From the NCBI GenBank assembly GCA_019358975.1, contig JAHHIL010000007.1, forward strand, positions 1 through 64,000: a stretch of 64,000 bases of DNA, written 5' to 3'. The translations under genes were made by a program, and so were the position numbers. Origin of the DNA: Trichocoleus desertorum ATA4-8-CV12 (GTDB taxonomy: Bacteria > Cyanobacteriota > Cyanobacteriia > FACHB-46). Shown one piece after another: positions 16,919-24,781 of the stretch. Below the pieces are notes generated by a model. That model had not been told where the DNA came from. It made no database searches and saw only the letters and a program-made list of their open reading frames with translations. Numbering within the stretch: position 1 is the stretch's first letter; every line of letters starts with the position of its first letter.

Positions 16919-17290
16919 ATTAACTGAGAGATGATCTGCTCATTTTAATCAACGGAGCCTCAAGGTAGACACAACTGTATCGCTAACTGAGTTAAGCAAG
17001 CCAGCCGTAAAGACTCGTTCTTCTCCAGCCTAAAGGGGCAGATGGCAGAATGACCACCTTTCTTTTGGGTTGTAGTATTGCCCTACTAACTAAGGGGATC
17101 ATAATTTTTTGGATGCCAAGGTCATTGCTAACTAGTTTCGCGATCGTTTATTCCGTTTTCTAAATCAGGCGTTATCACAAAAAACTCGTTTGATGTGGGT
17201 ATTGGAAGATTTCAACGTGTAGTTGCATAGCACTGCTGGGAATGCTGACAAAGATAACTTGATAATTAAGTCAATGGAGTCATCTCAATT
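16919..17290. other. 372-bp divergent intergenic region
   Basis: This AT-rich region lies between the RMD1 gene and the WD40/coiled-coil gene. GGAG sits 11 nt upstream of the WD40 ATG and probably serves as its ribosome binding site. No strong promoter pair, hairpin or RNA gene was recognised. Confidence 0.3.
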
Positions 17291-18802
17291 ATGAGACAGA
17301 CATGGCATCATGTTCATACATTTAGTGGTGACTCTAGCTGGTTTGGCGGTGTTCGCTCAACCAGTTTCAATCCAGGCCGTCAGTTACTCGCCTGTGGCAG
17401 TGATGACAATACTATTAAGCTCTGGAACCTGAATGATGGCAATCCACTAGAGCTTTCATTCAAGCATTCTAAGGGTGTTCGTTCTGTTGTCTTCACTCCA
17501 AAGGGCAATGGCCTTATCAGCGGCAGTGATGATGGCACTATCAAGATTTGGGATTTAAGAACATCTAAAGAGCTTTTGACTCTAAACAATCACTCAAAAT
17601 CAGTGACATCGGTTGCTGTTATTCCAATTTACGACCTTATCGTCAGCGGCAGTGACGACAACAAAATCAAGGTCTTCAGTTTGAAAGATGGCAAAGAAGT
17701 TCAAGCAATTCAGGGGCACTCAAATTACATTCAGTCTATTGCTGTAAGCCCTGATAGTAGTTTGGTGGCCAGTGGTAGTTGCGACTGCACAATTAAGCTG
17801 TGGCGGACTAATGCCTGGGAAGAGATTTTCTGCCTGTCTGCCCATACTAAAGATGTTCGTATAGTTACATTCAGCCCTAATGGAAAAACGCTGGCGAGCG
17901 CTGGAGATGAGGGTGATATTCTTCTATGGGATGTACAGTCTGGATTATCTAAAGGAACAATACAAGGTTATTCCAGTAGTGTGCGTGGCTTGAGCTTTAG
18001 TTCTGACGGTCAATTTCTTGTCAGTGGTGGAGATGATGGATACATCAAGGTTTGGGATCTTGCCAAAGGTATCTTAAGTTCATCTTTTCAGGCTCACTCA
18101 GCAGGAGTTAGCTCAGTAAGCTTCTGTCTTGACGGTCAGGTGATTATTAGTAGTAGCTGGGATAAAACAGTCAAGATTTGGATTCTTGAGACGGCAATTC
18201 CTAAACCGCAAAAACCTCAAAAAGTCGGTTTCTTTGAGGGAATTTTTGGAAAGAAACAACCTACACCTGAACCCGTACCCAATCTTTTTTTGCCACCCTT
18301 TGTCATTCAAAAACTTCAAGAAAACACGAAGCAATGGGATCAGGCTTCTAACATTTCAACTGCTACTAATCTGGACAGCGAGATTTATAGCTTTACACGG
18401 GAAAGTTCTACGCCTCCTGTGAGAGATCTTCAAATATCGTCAGAAAACTGGCAATGTCTGATCAAAAAATGGAGACGTGAAGAAGAGGATCGTAAGAAGG
18501 AGAAACGAGCAAAGGAAAGATTACGCCTTCGTGAAGAACGGTTGAAATTGGACAAACAGCGTGAAGAACGGCTTAAAAGGGAACAGCAGCTTCGAGAAGA
18601 AAAACTAAGGCAAGAACAGCAGGCACAGACAGAGAAGGCTAGACAATCAAATCAACAAAAAGCTACGAATAATTGGGGTGGTTCCAGTCCATCTAGCTTG
18701 TGGAGAAGTAGTTCTTCAACCAGCTCAGGTGGTAAAACCTATGTGAAAGGTTATCGTCGTCAGGATGGAACTTCTGTTAAAGGGCATTATCGCAAGAAGT
18801 AA
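17291..18802 (+). CDS. WD40 propeller protein with charged coiled-coil tail
   Basis: The protein has 503 residues. Seven WD40 repeats (about 1-300) begin near the N-terminus and form one propeller. A proline-rich joint (IPKPQKPQK) and a linker follow, then a highly charged Arg/Glu/Lys coiled coil (about 395-455). The C-terminus has a Ser-rich segment ending in TYVKGYRRQDGTSVKGHYRKK-like residues, a tail pattern (YVxGYxRxDGTxVxxHxR) found at the ends of many unrelated bacterial proteins. No kinase or NTPase domain is present. The gene is visibly AT-richer than its neighbours and I found no HIP1 site in it, suggesting later acquisition. Function unknown. Confidence 0.85.
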   Translation: MRQTWHHVHTFSGDSSWFGGVRSTSFNPGRQLLACGSDDNTIKLWNLNDGNPLELSFKHSKGVRSVVFTPKGNGLISGSDDGTIKIWDLRTSKELLTLNNHSKSVTSVAVIPIYDLIVSGSDDNKIKVFSLKDGKEVQAIQGHSNYIQSIAVSPDSSLVASGSCDCTIKLWRTNAWEEIFCLSAHTKDVRIVTFSPNGKTLASAGDEGDILLWDVQSGLSKGTIQGYSSSVRGLSFSSDGQFLVSGGDDGYIKVWDLAKGILSSSFQAHSAGVSSVSFCLDGQVIISSSWDKTVKIWILETAIPKPQKPQKVGFFEGIFGKKQPTPEPVPNLFLPPFVIQKLQENTKQWDQASNISTATNLDSEIYSFTRESSTPPVRDLQISSENWQCLIKKWRREEEDRKKEKRAKERLRLREERLKLDKQREERLKREQQLREEKLRQEQQAQTEKARQSNQQKATNNWGGSSPSSLWRSSSSTSSGGKTYVKGYRRQDGTSVKGHYRKK

Positions 18803-18882
18803 GTGAGCGGAATTTAATTGCAATTTAGCAATTTTCAAATTGCTGCACGGTAGCATAGAAGTAACTTAGAGCAGCCTTCTCT

Positions 18883-19125
18883 ATGACTGAGCTACCAGAA
18901 ATCGAAGCAGCTATCAAACAATTGCTAGAAAACGATATTTGTCAGCTTGCAATTTGGCTTCAGGATTATTTAGATGAGATGTGGGACCAACAAATTGAAG
19001 CTGACTTCACATCGGGGAAACTCGATCGCCTAATTGCCCAAGCAGAGTCAGAAATTGCAGCAAACCAAGTGGTCGATCTAGATGAAGTCCTTCGCGATCG
19101 CCCCAAGTCATTTTGTGCTGGTTGA
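18883..19125 (+). CDS. Orphan antitoxin-like small protein
   Basis: This 80-residue acidic helical protein (LPEIEAAIKQLLENDICQLAIWLQDYLDEMWDQQIEAD, shown in pieces across its length) resembles a cyanobacterial antitoxin-like family normally followed by a RelE- or PIN-type toxin. No toxin gene follows; the next gene is on the other strand and overlaps its last 18 bp. The C-terminus (DRPKSFCAG) runs over a HIP1 site and may be a replaced tail. It probably derives from a decayed toxin-antitoxin pair, or acts as a free antitoxin. Confidence 0.65.
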   Translation: MTELPEIEAAIKQLLENDICQLAIWLQDYLDEMWDQQIEADFTSGKLDRLIAQAESEIAANQVVDLDEVLRDRPKSFCAG

Positions 19126-19848
19126 TTTTGGGCGTTCTGCTTCTTGAGTTCGCATTGCGGCTCGGTGTCGCCAGATTTCGATGCTGAGGATGCAGGTTAG
19201 TAACCAGACCAAACCCGCTGCGTAGCCTGCCAAAACATCTGTAGGCCAGTGAACACCCAGATAGAGCCGACTCAACCCGATCGCGGCAATTATAACCACT
19301 GTGGCAACCAAAATGCCGATGCGCCAGCGTCTAAAGTGAGTGGCTAGCAAATAGCCCAGCAGACCATAGACCACCATCGACAACATGGCGTGACCACTGG
19401 GGAAGCTGTAATATCGCACATCTACAATTCGCTGCCACAAAGCAGGACGGGCACGAGCAAATACATCCTTTAGCAAAAAATTCAGCCCCGCTGCTCCTGC
19501 TGCCGCGATCGCCAATGTAGTGGCTTCAGAGCGTTGACCTCGCCACAGCAGCCAAGCACCCAAAGCCAAACTCATAATAGTTAGTTCTGTTGGCTCCCCA
19601 AGAAACGTAATCGCGATCATGAGGCGATCGAGCAGGGGGTTGTGCATCTCCCGCAGGCTCAGCAAAATTGTCGTGTCGAATGCTTGTGTTTCTTTTTCTA
19701 AAACTTCATCGGCTATTTCGGCAAAGCCCCAGAGAGCAAAACCTGCCAGCACTAATCCACCCAATCGCACTGTAGACAGCAGCGGCAACAGCTTGGGGCC
19801 TACACGCTCGCGCCAAGCTCGAATAATTTGGGCACTGAGGTCTTGCAT
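19108..19848 (-). CDS. PAP2-family membrane phosphatase
   Basis: From ATG 19848 the protein has 246 residues and about five or six membrane helices. The three PAP2 motifs are present: K-x6-RP (KDVFARARP), PSGH (SFPSGHAM) and SRxxxGxHxxxD (SRLYLGVHWPTD). These enzymes dephosphorylate lipid phosphates such as undecaprenyl pyrophosphate or phosphatidic acid at the membrane surface. The frame is open to 19968, but a start there would overlap the next gene, so 19848 is preferred. It lies just downstream of a 77-residue conserved gene and may be co-transcribed with it. Confidence 0.87.
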   Translation of the reverse strand: MQDLSAQIIRAWRERVGPKLLPLLSTVRLGGLVLAGFALWGFAEIADEVLEKETQAFDTTILLSLREMHNPLLDRLMIAITFLGEPTELTIMSLALGAWLLWRGQRSEATTLAIAAAGAAGLNFLLKDVFARARPALWQRIVDVRYYSFPSGHAMLSMVVYGLLGYLLATHFRRWRIGILVATVVIIAAIGLSRLYLGVHWPTDVLAGYAAGLVWLLTCILSIEIWRHRAAMRTQEAERPKSTSTK

Positions 19849-19906
19849 GAATCGCTTGCTCGCTTTAGCGCTCTTAAACTGAACGAATGCAGAACTGGTT
19901 CTAGAA

Positions 19907-20140
19907 CTATGGTAGGCTTTCCCAGGCTTGAGCCACGATATCGCTGAGCCAGCGCCGTTGAGCTGCATCTAGCAGGCTGTCATCTTTGAGCACTTCTGTT
20001 GTTAAATCTGCTAAGGAACGACCTTCAGAGCGTGTAATCAGGACTACACCCGCGATCGCAGCAGCTACCAGTTCTTCGTCAACTTGTTCTTGGCGAAGCG
20101 CCACAATTTCTTCAGGATTCACAGGGATGGGATAATTCAT
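19907..20140 (-). CDS. Conserved small cyanobacterial protein, 77 residues
   Basis: This acidic helical protein (MNYPIPVNPEEIVALRQEQV; later SLADLTTEVLKDD and RRWLSDIVAQAWESLP) has a clean ATG and lies 59 bp upstream of the PAP2 gene on the same strand. Its middle is alanine/valine-rich (AAAIAGVVLI) but too short for a sure membrane helix. It reads as a real gene of unknown function. Confidence 0.6.
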   Translation of the reverse strand: MNYPIPVNPEEIVALRQEQVDEELVAAAIAGVVLITRSEGRSLADLTTEVLKDDSLLDAAQRRWLSDIVAQAWESLP

Positions 20141-20298
20141 GGCTAGTTAATCAAGGCGATCGCCGCCTAAAAGCTATATGAGAATGTTGTAAAGTTTCTT
20201 AAGTAATTTAGTATTCGGAAGTTTAACGTAATTTTGGGTTCTGTCAACCCTGCCTTACTACGTAATTTGCTGGAGTAAATCCCCCCAAAATCCTCGTA

Positions 20299-22473
20299 AT
20301 GAAAGAAATTCTTTACATTGAAGTTCCTACCCCAGATACAGAGGGTGTGTGTCGATGGTTACAGCAAGACTTTCACCCAGAGTTGGGCGAGAAGATTGTA
20401 ACGCCAAACGGCTTCCGTCTCAGCTGTTGCAGGACTACAACAGCATCTAAGACGATTTCAGACCCAACGAGTGCCCTAGACTCTGAGCTGTCAGTTTTTG
20501 TCTGGTCTTTACAGCGAACGACCTATTTAAAGATTTTTCGGTGGGCAGAAACAGCAATTCCAGGAGAGCAAAAATTCCTCCAGCACCTTACAACCGCAAT
20601 TAGGCAGCAGTTTCCCAATCAGTACCCAGTGCCGCCTGCGATCGACCTGACGCAGCAATCGATCTTTGAGGCTCTCGCTTCTCGCTATCCCCAGACGGTG
20701 AAGTTCTTCCAGAAAATGCCGAACGGGGAATATGACCTAACCCGTGTCTACTGGTGGGAGCAACGCTGGCGTGAGGGCGTCCGTAATCCTCAGCAACCCC
20801 AACAGGTAATTTTTCGCTCAGAAGCCAGCCCTAAAGGCTTAGGCACGAGCAACTCAGATTCGCAGAACCCCAACGCCTTCGATTACGACTTGATCTACAT
20901 TGGTGGCGCTTTGGGGGTGATTCATGCTGCGGTGATGGCTCGGCTGGGCTACCGGGTGCTATTGGTGGAGCGCTTGCCCTTTGGCCGCATGAATCGAGAA
21001 TGGAATATTTCTCGGGATGAATTCCAAAGCTTAATTGATTTGGGACTGTTTACGCCCGCTGACTTTGAATCTGTAATTGCTAGGGAATATATCGACGGGT
21101 TTCATAAGTTTTTTGATGCCAATAATCCGCCTCAAGCGAAAGCTCCGATTTTGCACACGCCGACGGTGCTCAATGTTGGGATTGATGCCGACAAGCTGTT
21201 GCGAGTTTGTGGCGACAAATTCCGGGCGGCAGGGGGTGAAATTTGGGACGAAACTGAGTTTGTCCGGGCTGATGTCAGCGCTGAACAAGTGACGGTGACG
21301 CTGACTCACTTACCAACGCGATCGCCCAAACAGGTTACAGGACGCTTGTTGGTTGATGCGATGGGTACCGCTTCCCCGATCGCTTGGCAACTCAACGGTG
21401 GCCGCGCCTTTGACAGTGTTTGCCCGACCGTAGGGGCGGCGATCGCGAGTGGTTTCGCGCCAGAAGTCTGGGATGCCAAGTATGGTGATGTCCTCAACAG
21501 CCACGGGGACATTTCTAAGGGGCGACAATTGATTTGGGAGCTGTTCCCAGCTCAGGGTGAGGAAATCACGATTTATCTGTTCCACTACCATCAGGTACAT
21601 CCCGACAATCCTGGCTCGCTGCTGGAGATGTATGAGGACTTTTTTACGATTCTGCCAGAGTATCGCCGTTGCGATATGGATCAGCTGGTGTGGCGCAAAC
21701 CGACGTTTGGTTATATTCCGGGTCACTTCACGGTAGGCAGTCGCGATCGCCAGGTGGCTTTCGATCGGTTGGTGGCGATCGGGGATGCTGCTTCGTTGCA
21801 GTCTCCCTTGGTTTTCACTGGATTTGGCTCACTGGTGCGCAATTTGGGCCGTTTAACTCATCTGCTTGACACGGCTTTGCAGCACGATCTGCTCAGGGCT
21901 AAGCACCTCAACCAAATCCATACGTTCCAAAGTAATGTCTCTGTGACTTGGCTGTTCTCTAAAGGCATGATGGTGCCGACTCACCGCTTCCTGCCGCCAG
22001 AGCGGATTAACGCCATGCTCAATACCTTCTTTGGTATTTTGGCAGGGGAACCTCCAGCCATAGCAGATGCGTTTATCAAAGACCGAGCTGATTGGGTGTC
22101 GTTTAACCGCATGGCGATCCGCGCCGCATGGCAAAACCCCGCCTTGTTAGTTTGGATTTGGCAACTGGCTGGCCCGAAAGACTTTTTCCGTTGGATTGGC
22201 AGCTATGTGAGCTTTACCGTTGCTGCTCTGATGAGCGGTTTGGTGGGTAATTGGCTCCCTCAACTCACTCGTTGGAGTCAACCTTGGTTAGAAGCACACT
22301 ATCCTGGCTTTTGGTTGTGGTTGTTGAGCTGGAACTATGCGCTAACGGCTGGCTTGGGCCTTCCTCAAGTTGAATTTAGGCGATCGCTACCCAATTCATC
22401 CACGTCGCAGCCTGATGTCGCCTCAGGTTCCCCTGTCAGCCCTAACAGCCCTTTGGCAGGCAAAAAAGGTTAA
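20299..22473 (+). CDS. cruA: CruA-type lycopene cyclase family FAD protein
   Basis: The protein has 724 residues. An N-terminal region of about 190 residues (ILYIEVPTPDTEGVCRWLQ) precedes an FAD-binding Rossmann fold with YIGGALGVIHAAVMARLGYRVLLVE. The CruA/CruP-style motif GRMNREWNISRDEFQ follows, then a second FAD region with VAIGDAASLQSPLVFTGFGS. Hydrophobic C-terminal segments suggest membrane association. CruA enzymes cyclise lycopene to gamma- or beta-carotene in green sulfur bacteria and some cyanobacteria; CruP is a shorter paralogue whose cyclase role is doubtful. Length and the N-terminal extension favour CruA. A flavin dehydrogenase of other function is the alternative. Confidence 0.62.
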   Translation: MKEILYIEVPTPDTEGVCRWLQQDFHPELGEKIVTPNGFRLSCCRTTTASKTISDPTSALDSELSVFVWSLQRTTYLKIFRWAETAIPGEQKFLQHLTTAIRQQFPNQYPVPPAIDLTQQSIFEALASRYPQTVKFFQKMPNGEYDLTRVYWWEQRWREGVRNPQQPQQVIFRSEASPKGLGTSNSDSQNPNAFDYDLIYIGGALGVIHAAVMARLGYRVLLVERLPFGRMNREWNISRDEFQSLIDLGLFTPADFESVIAREYIDGFHKFFDANNPPQAKAPILHTPTVLNVGIDADKLLRVCGDKFRAAGGEIWDETEFVRADVSAEQVTVTLTHLPTRSPKQVTGRLLVDAMGTASPIAWQLNGGRAFDSVCPTVGAAIASGFAPEVWDAKYGDVLNSHGDISKGRQLIWELFPAQGEEITIYLFHYHQVHPDNPGSLLEMYEDFFTILPEYRRCDMDQLVWRKPTFGYIPGHFTVGSRDRQVAFDRLVAIGDAASLQSPLVFTGFGSLVRNLGRLTHLLDTALQHDLLRAKHLNQIHTFQSNVSVTWLFSKGMMVPTHRFLPPERINAMLNTFFGILAGEPPAIADAFIKDRADWVSFNRMAIRAAWQNPALLVWIWQLAGPKDFFRWIGSYVSFTVAALMSGLVGNWLPQLTRWSQPWLEAHYPGFWLWLLSWNYALTAGLGLPQVEFRRSLPNSSTSQPDVASGSPVSPNSPLAGKKG

Positions 22474-22498
22474 TCACACAAGTTCTTCAAATCTTGCT

Positions 22499-22540
22499 CC
22501 CCTTCCCTAGCAGGGAAGGGGCTGGGGGTTAGGTCTCAAT
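22499..22540 (-). repeat. Dispersed palindromic repeat, copy A (possible bidirectional terminator)
   Basis: CCCCTTCCCT (22499-22508) pairs with AGGGAAGGGG (22512-22521), then GCTGGGGGTTAGGTC follows. It is the inverted copy of sequences at 49269 and 54751. Here it fills the gap between two convergent genes. Confidence 0.7.
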
Positions 22541-22544
22541 CCAA

Positions 22545-24320
22545 TTAGGAGCGGCGCTGGGGGAAGCTGGGTAACTCTACCGCCGCCATTGAAGAACGCT
22601 TTTTGTGAGAGCGGAGTGGATGCAGAGTGGGAGATGGCCAACTGGAAGAAAAGGTAAAAGAACCTGTACTCGTTGACTCTTCTGAGGCTGCGATCGCTTC
22701 AGACTCATCGCTAGATGGGGCTGTGGTTTCTACCTGAGACCGCGCAGAACCAGATGCCGCTTCTGAGATATCGATCAGCTTGGCTAAGTCGTGCCAGAGT
22801 TCTTCTTCCTCATTAACATCCGCTCCAGTCAGTGGGGGGATGGAGCCTTCCACGTCCTCTACAGGGGCAGTGACAGAGCTAGTTGGTTCTGGCAAGGCAG
22901 GTACCAATTCCTCCGGCAAATCTTCTTCCCAATCGAGTGCATAGGATGGCGCGATCGCCTCTAGTGTATGGCTGGGGTCAGATTCTAGCAGAACGGTAGG
23001 CTCGGTAAACTCAGGCTCTTCAGTTTCTTCAGCCGCAGGAATTGCTTCTTGTGCTTGAGGGGATGGGTTTACAGTTGTGCTCTCTGCTGCTTCTGCTGCC
23101 TCTGCTGCTTCTGCTTTTTTCTTGAGGTTGTAGCTGATGGATAGCTGATCTTGAGAATCAATAGCTGCTTGATTCCAGAGGGGGTGGTTGGCGTTGAGAG
23201 CCTCTGCTTCTGCCGCTTCTGCTGCCTCTGCCGTAGGAGATGCCAACAAATCTTGGAAAATAGGCGCGATCGAGGGAGGCAATTCTAGTAAAGAGTCAGC
23301 GACAGATTCGGAGTCTAAGCCTGACCAATCCGAGAATGCAGTGTCTGGTGTCCCATGTAGCGGGGACTCGGATGCGCTAAAGGCTTCTGCTGCTTCTGGG
23401 TCGGCATCCATCAGCCAAGGTTGAGCAGACCAAGGTTGAATTGAGTCTACTTTGGGCAGAAAAGCGGGGTCTGAGGCAGCAGTAGTTTTTGTGGCGGAGG
23501 GAGCTTTGGTGGCGTTGGGTGTGGCGCTGGCAGCGGCTAAGTCAGGATGCGCTTCATGACAAGGCGAGCTAACATCGAGGCATTTTTCTAGAGCTGCCTT
23601 AAATTGCAGTGTGTAGCGTTGCTGGCGGTGCAGGCGCGATCGCAAGTCTCGGCAAATATTTTCTGCTTGCATCAGCGCATGAGTTTGCTCGTTATAGCGC
23701 TGTTGTGTCAGAGCACATTCACGTTCTAGTTGGGCGACCCGCTCTTGGCTATTTTCCAGTTGAGCCGTAATGGTTTCTACCAAAATCTGTTGGCGCTGGG
23801 CGGCCTGGTGAGAGCATTCTAGTTCGTGCATCAAGCGAGCAATATGCTCATCTGCTGAGGTTAGTTCTTCGCTTTGTTGCGCCAGAATGCTTTCTTGCTC
23901 TTGAGTGCGGCTAGCCTGGGCTTCGAGGGTGACTTGGCACTCGTTTAACACGACTTCCAACTGCGTCACACGGTTCAGCAAGTAGCCATTGCGCTGTTGC
24001 AGCTCTTGCATAATGGTGACAATCTCGTTTACCTCTGGCAGAGAGAGGGAAACCAGTGACTCTGTAAGTTCCGACGATTCAGGCTGCGCGGTGCTGACCT
24101 CTTCTACTTCAGGAACCGGGTGGGCGATCGCATCAATACTGATCGCGTTCGGAAAATTCACGGTTTGCCAATCTTCTTCTAGCAACTCTGACTGCTGGAG
24201 GGGCAACTCCGTGGGAGCGGCACTGAAGTCCGCAGAGGCAGAATCAGCAACGTTAAAATCGTTTGGCTTAGGCAGCTCTTGGCCATTCGTCGGGGTGTCA
24301 GCTTCACTCATCACTCTCAT
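22545..24320 (-). CDS. Cytosolic coiled-coil protein with Ala-Glu repeats, unknown function
   Basis: The protein has 591 residues. A disordered acidic N-terminus (about 1-95) is followed by a long coiled coil (about 95-250: ELQQRNGYLLNRVTQLEVVL, ARLMHELECSHQAAQRQQ). A disordered, Ser/Ala/Glu/Pro-rich remainder contains two expanded AEAAEAAEA tracts. The C-terminus is basic (RSHKKRSSMAAVELPSFPQRRS). There is no signal peptide or membrane helix. It could be a scaffold or cell-shape/division factor, but no family is recognised. ATG 24320 is followed by a second ATG at 24311. It converges on the CruA-like gene. Confidence 0.75.
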   Translation of the reverse strand: MRVMSEADTPTNGQELPKPNDFNVADSASADFSAAPTELPLQQSELLEEDWQTVNFPNAISIDAIAHPVPEVEEVSTAQPESSELTESLVSLSLPEVNEIVTIMQELQQRNGYLLNRVTQLEVVLNECQVTLEAQASRTQEQESILAQQSEELTSADEHIARLMHELECSHQAAQRQQILVETITAQLENSQERVAQLERECALTQQRYNEQTHALMQAENICRDLRSRLHRQQRYTLQFKAALEKCLDVSSPCHEAHPDLAAASATPNATKAPSATKTTAASDPAFLPKVDSIQPWSAQPWLMDADPEAAEAFSASESPLHGTPDTAFSDWSGLDSESVADSLLELPPSIAPIFQDLLASPTAEAAEAAEAEALNANHPLWNQAAIDSQDQLSISYNLKKKAEAAEAAEAAESTTVNPSPQAQEAIPAAEETEEPEFTEPTVLLESDPSHTLEAIAPSYALDWEEDLPEELVPALPEPTSSVTAPVEDVEGSIPPLTGADVNEEEELWHDLAKLIDISEAASGSARSQVETTAPSSDESEAIAASEESTSTGSFTFSSSWPSPTLHPLRSHKKRSSMAAVELPSFPQRRS

Positions 24321-24781
24321 CCAAAAGGTAAGGAATCCTCAGTCCAGATTGAGTACCGCCTCTTCAAAAATCACAGGCAGTAGCCACACAACTCTCCTTA
24401 AATCAGGATACGTTTAGATCTCGATCCACGTTGCTTACCGAGAGAGACCGAGTTAAAACTCCAGTCTTTGCAACGTGTCCTAAGTCATTGGTTAATTCTG
24501 TAGGCTAGCACCCGAAAATAAGGGCGGCTGTATTACTCAAGAAGTCATTAGATTGAGAATTACACCGCAATCTAGCGATCAAGACGGATCATCAGCTCAG
24601 GGTTAAGGACTTTTTCAACAGAGACACACCGGACATTAAAAAATCTAGCGGAATCAAAGACTCAGGTCTAGCCTTAAATCAAAAAATTCGGGACTAATTA
24701 TTAATTTTCCTCAAACTAAATTAATTGCATCAATCAAAAAATCAGTCAAAGTAGCTCCTTCGTCGGGCTAGCCAAATTATC
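24321..24781. other. 461-bp intergenic region
   Basis: AT-rich DNA between the TPS-CHAT stop and the start of the coiled-coil gene, both on the minus strand. No hairpin with a T-run, RNA gene or reading frame with family features was seen. Confidence 0.3.
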
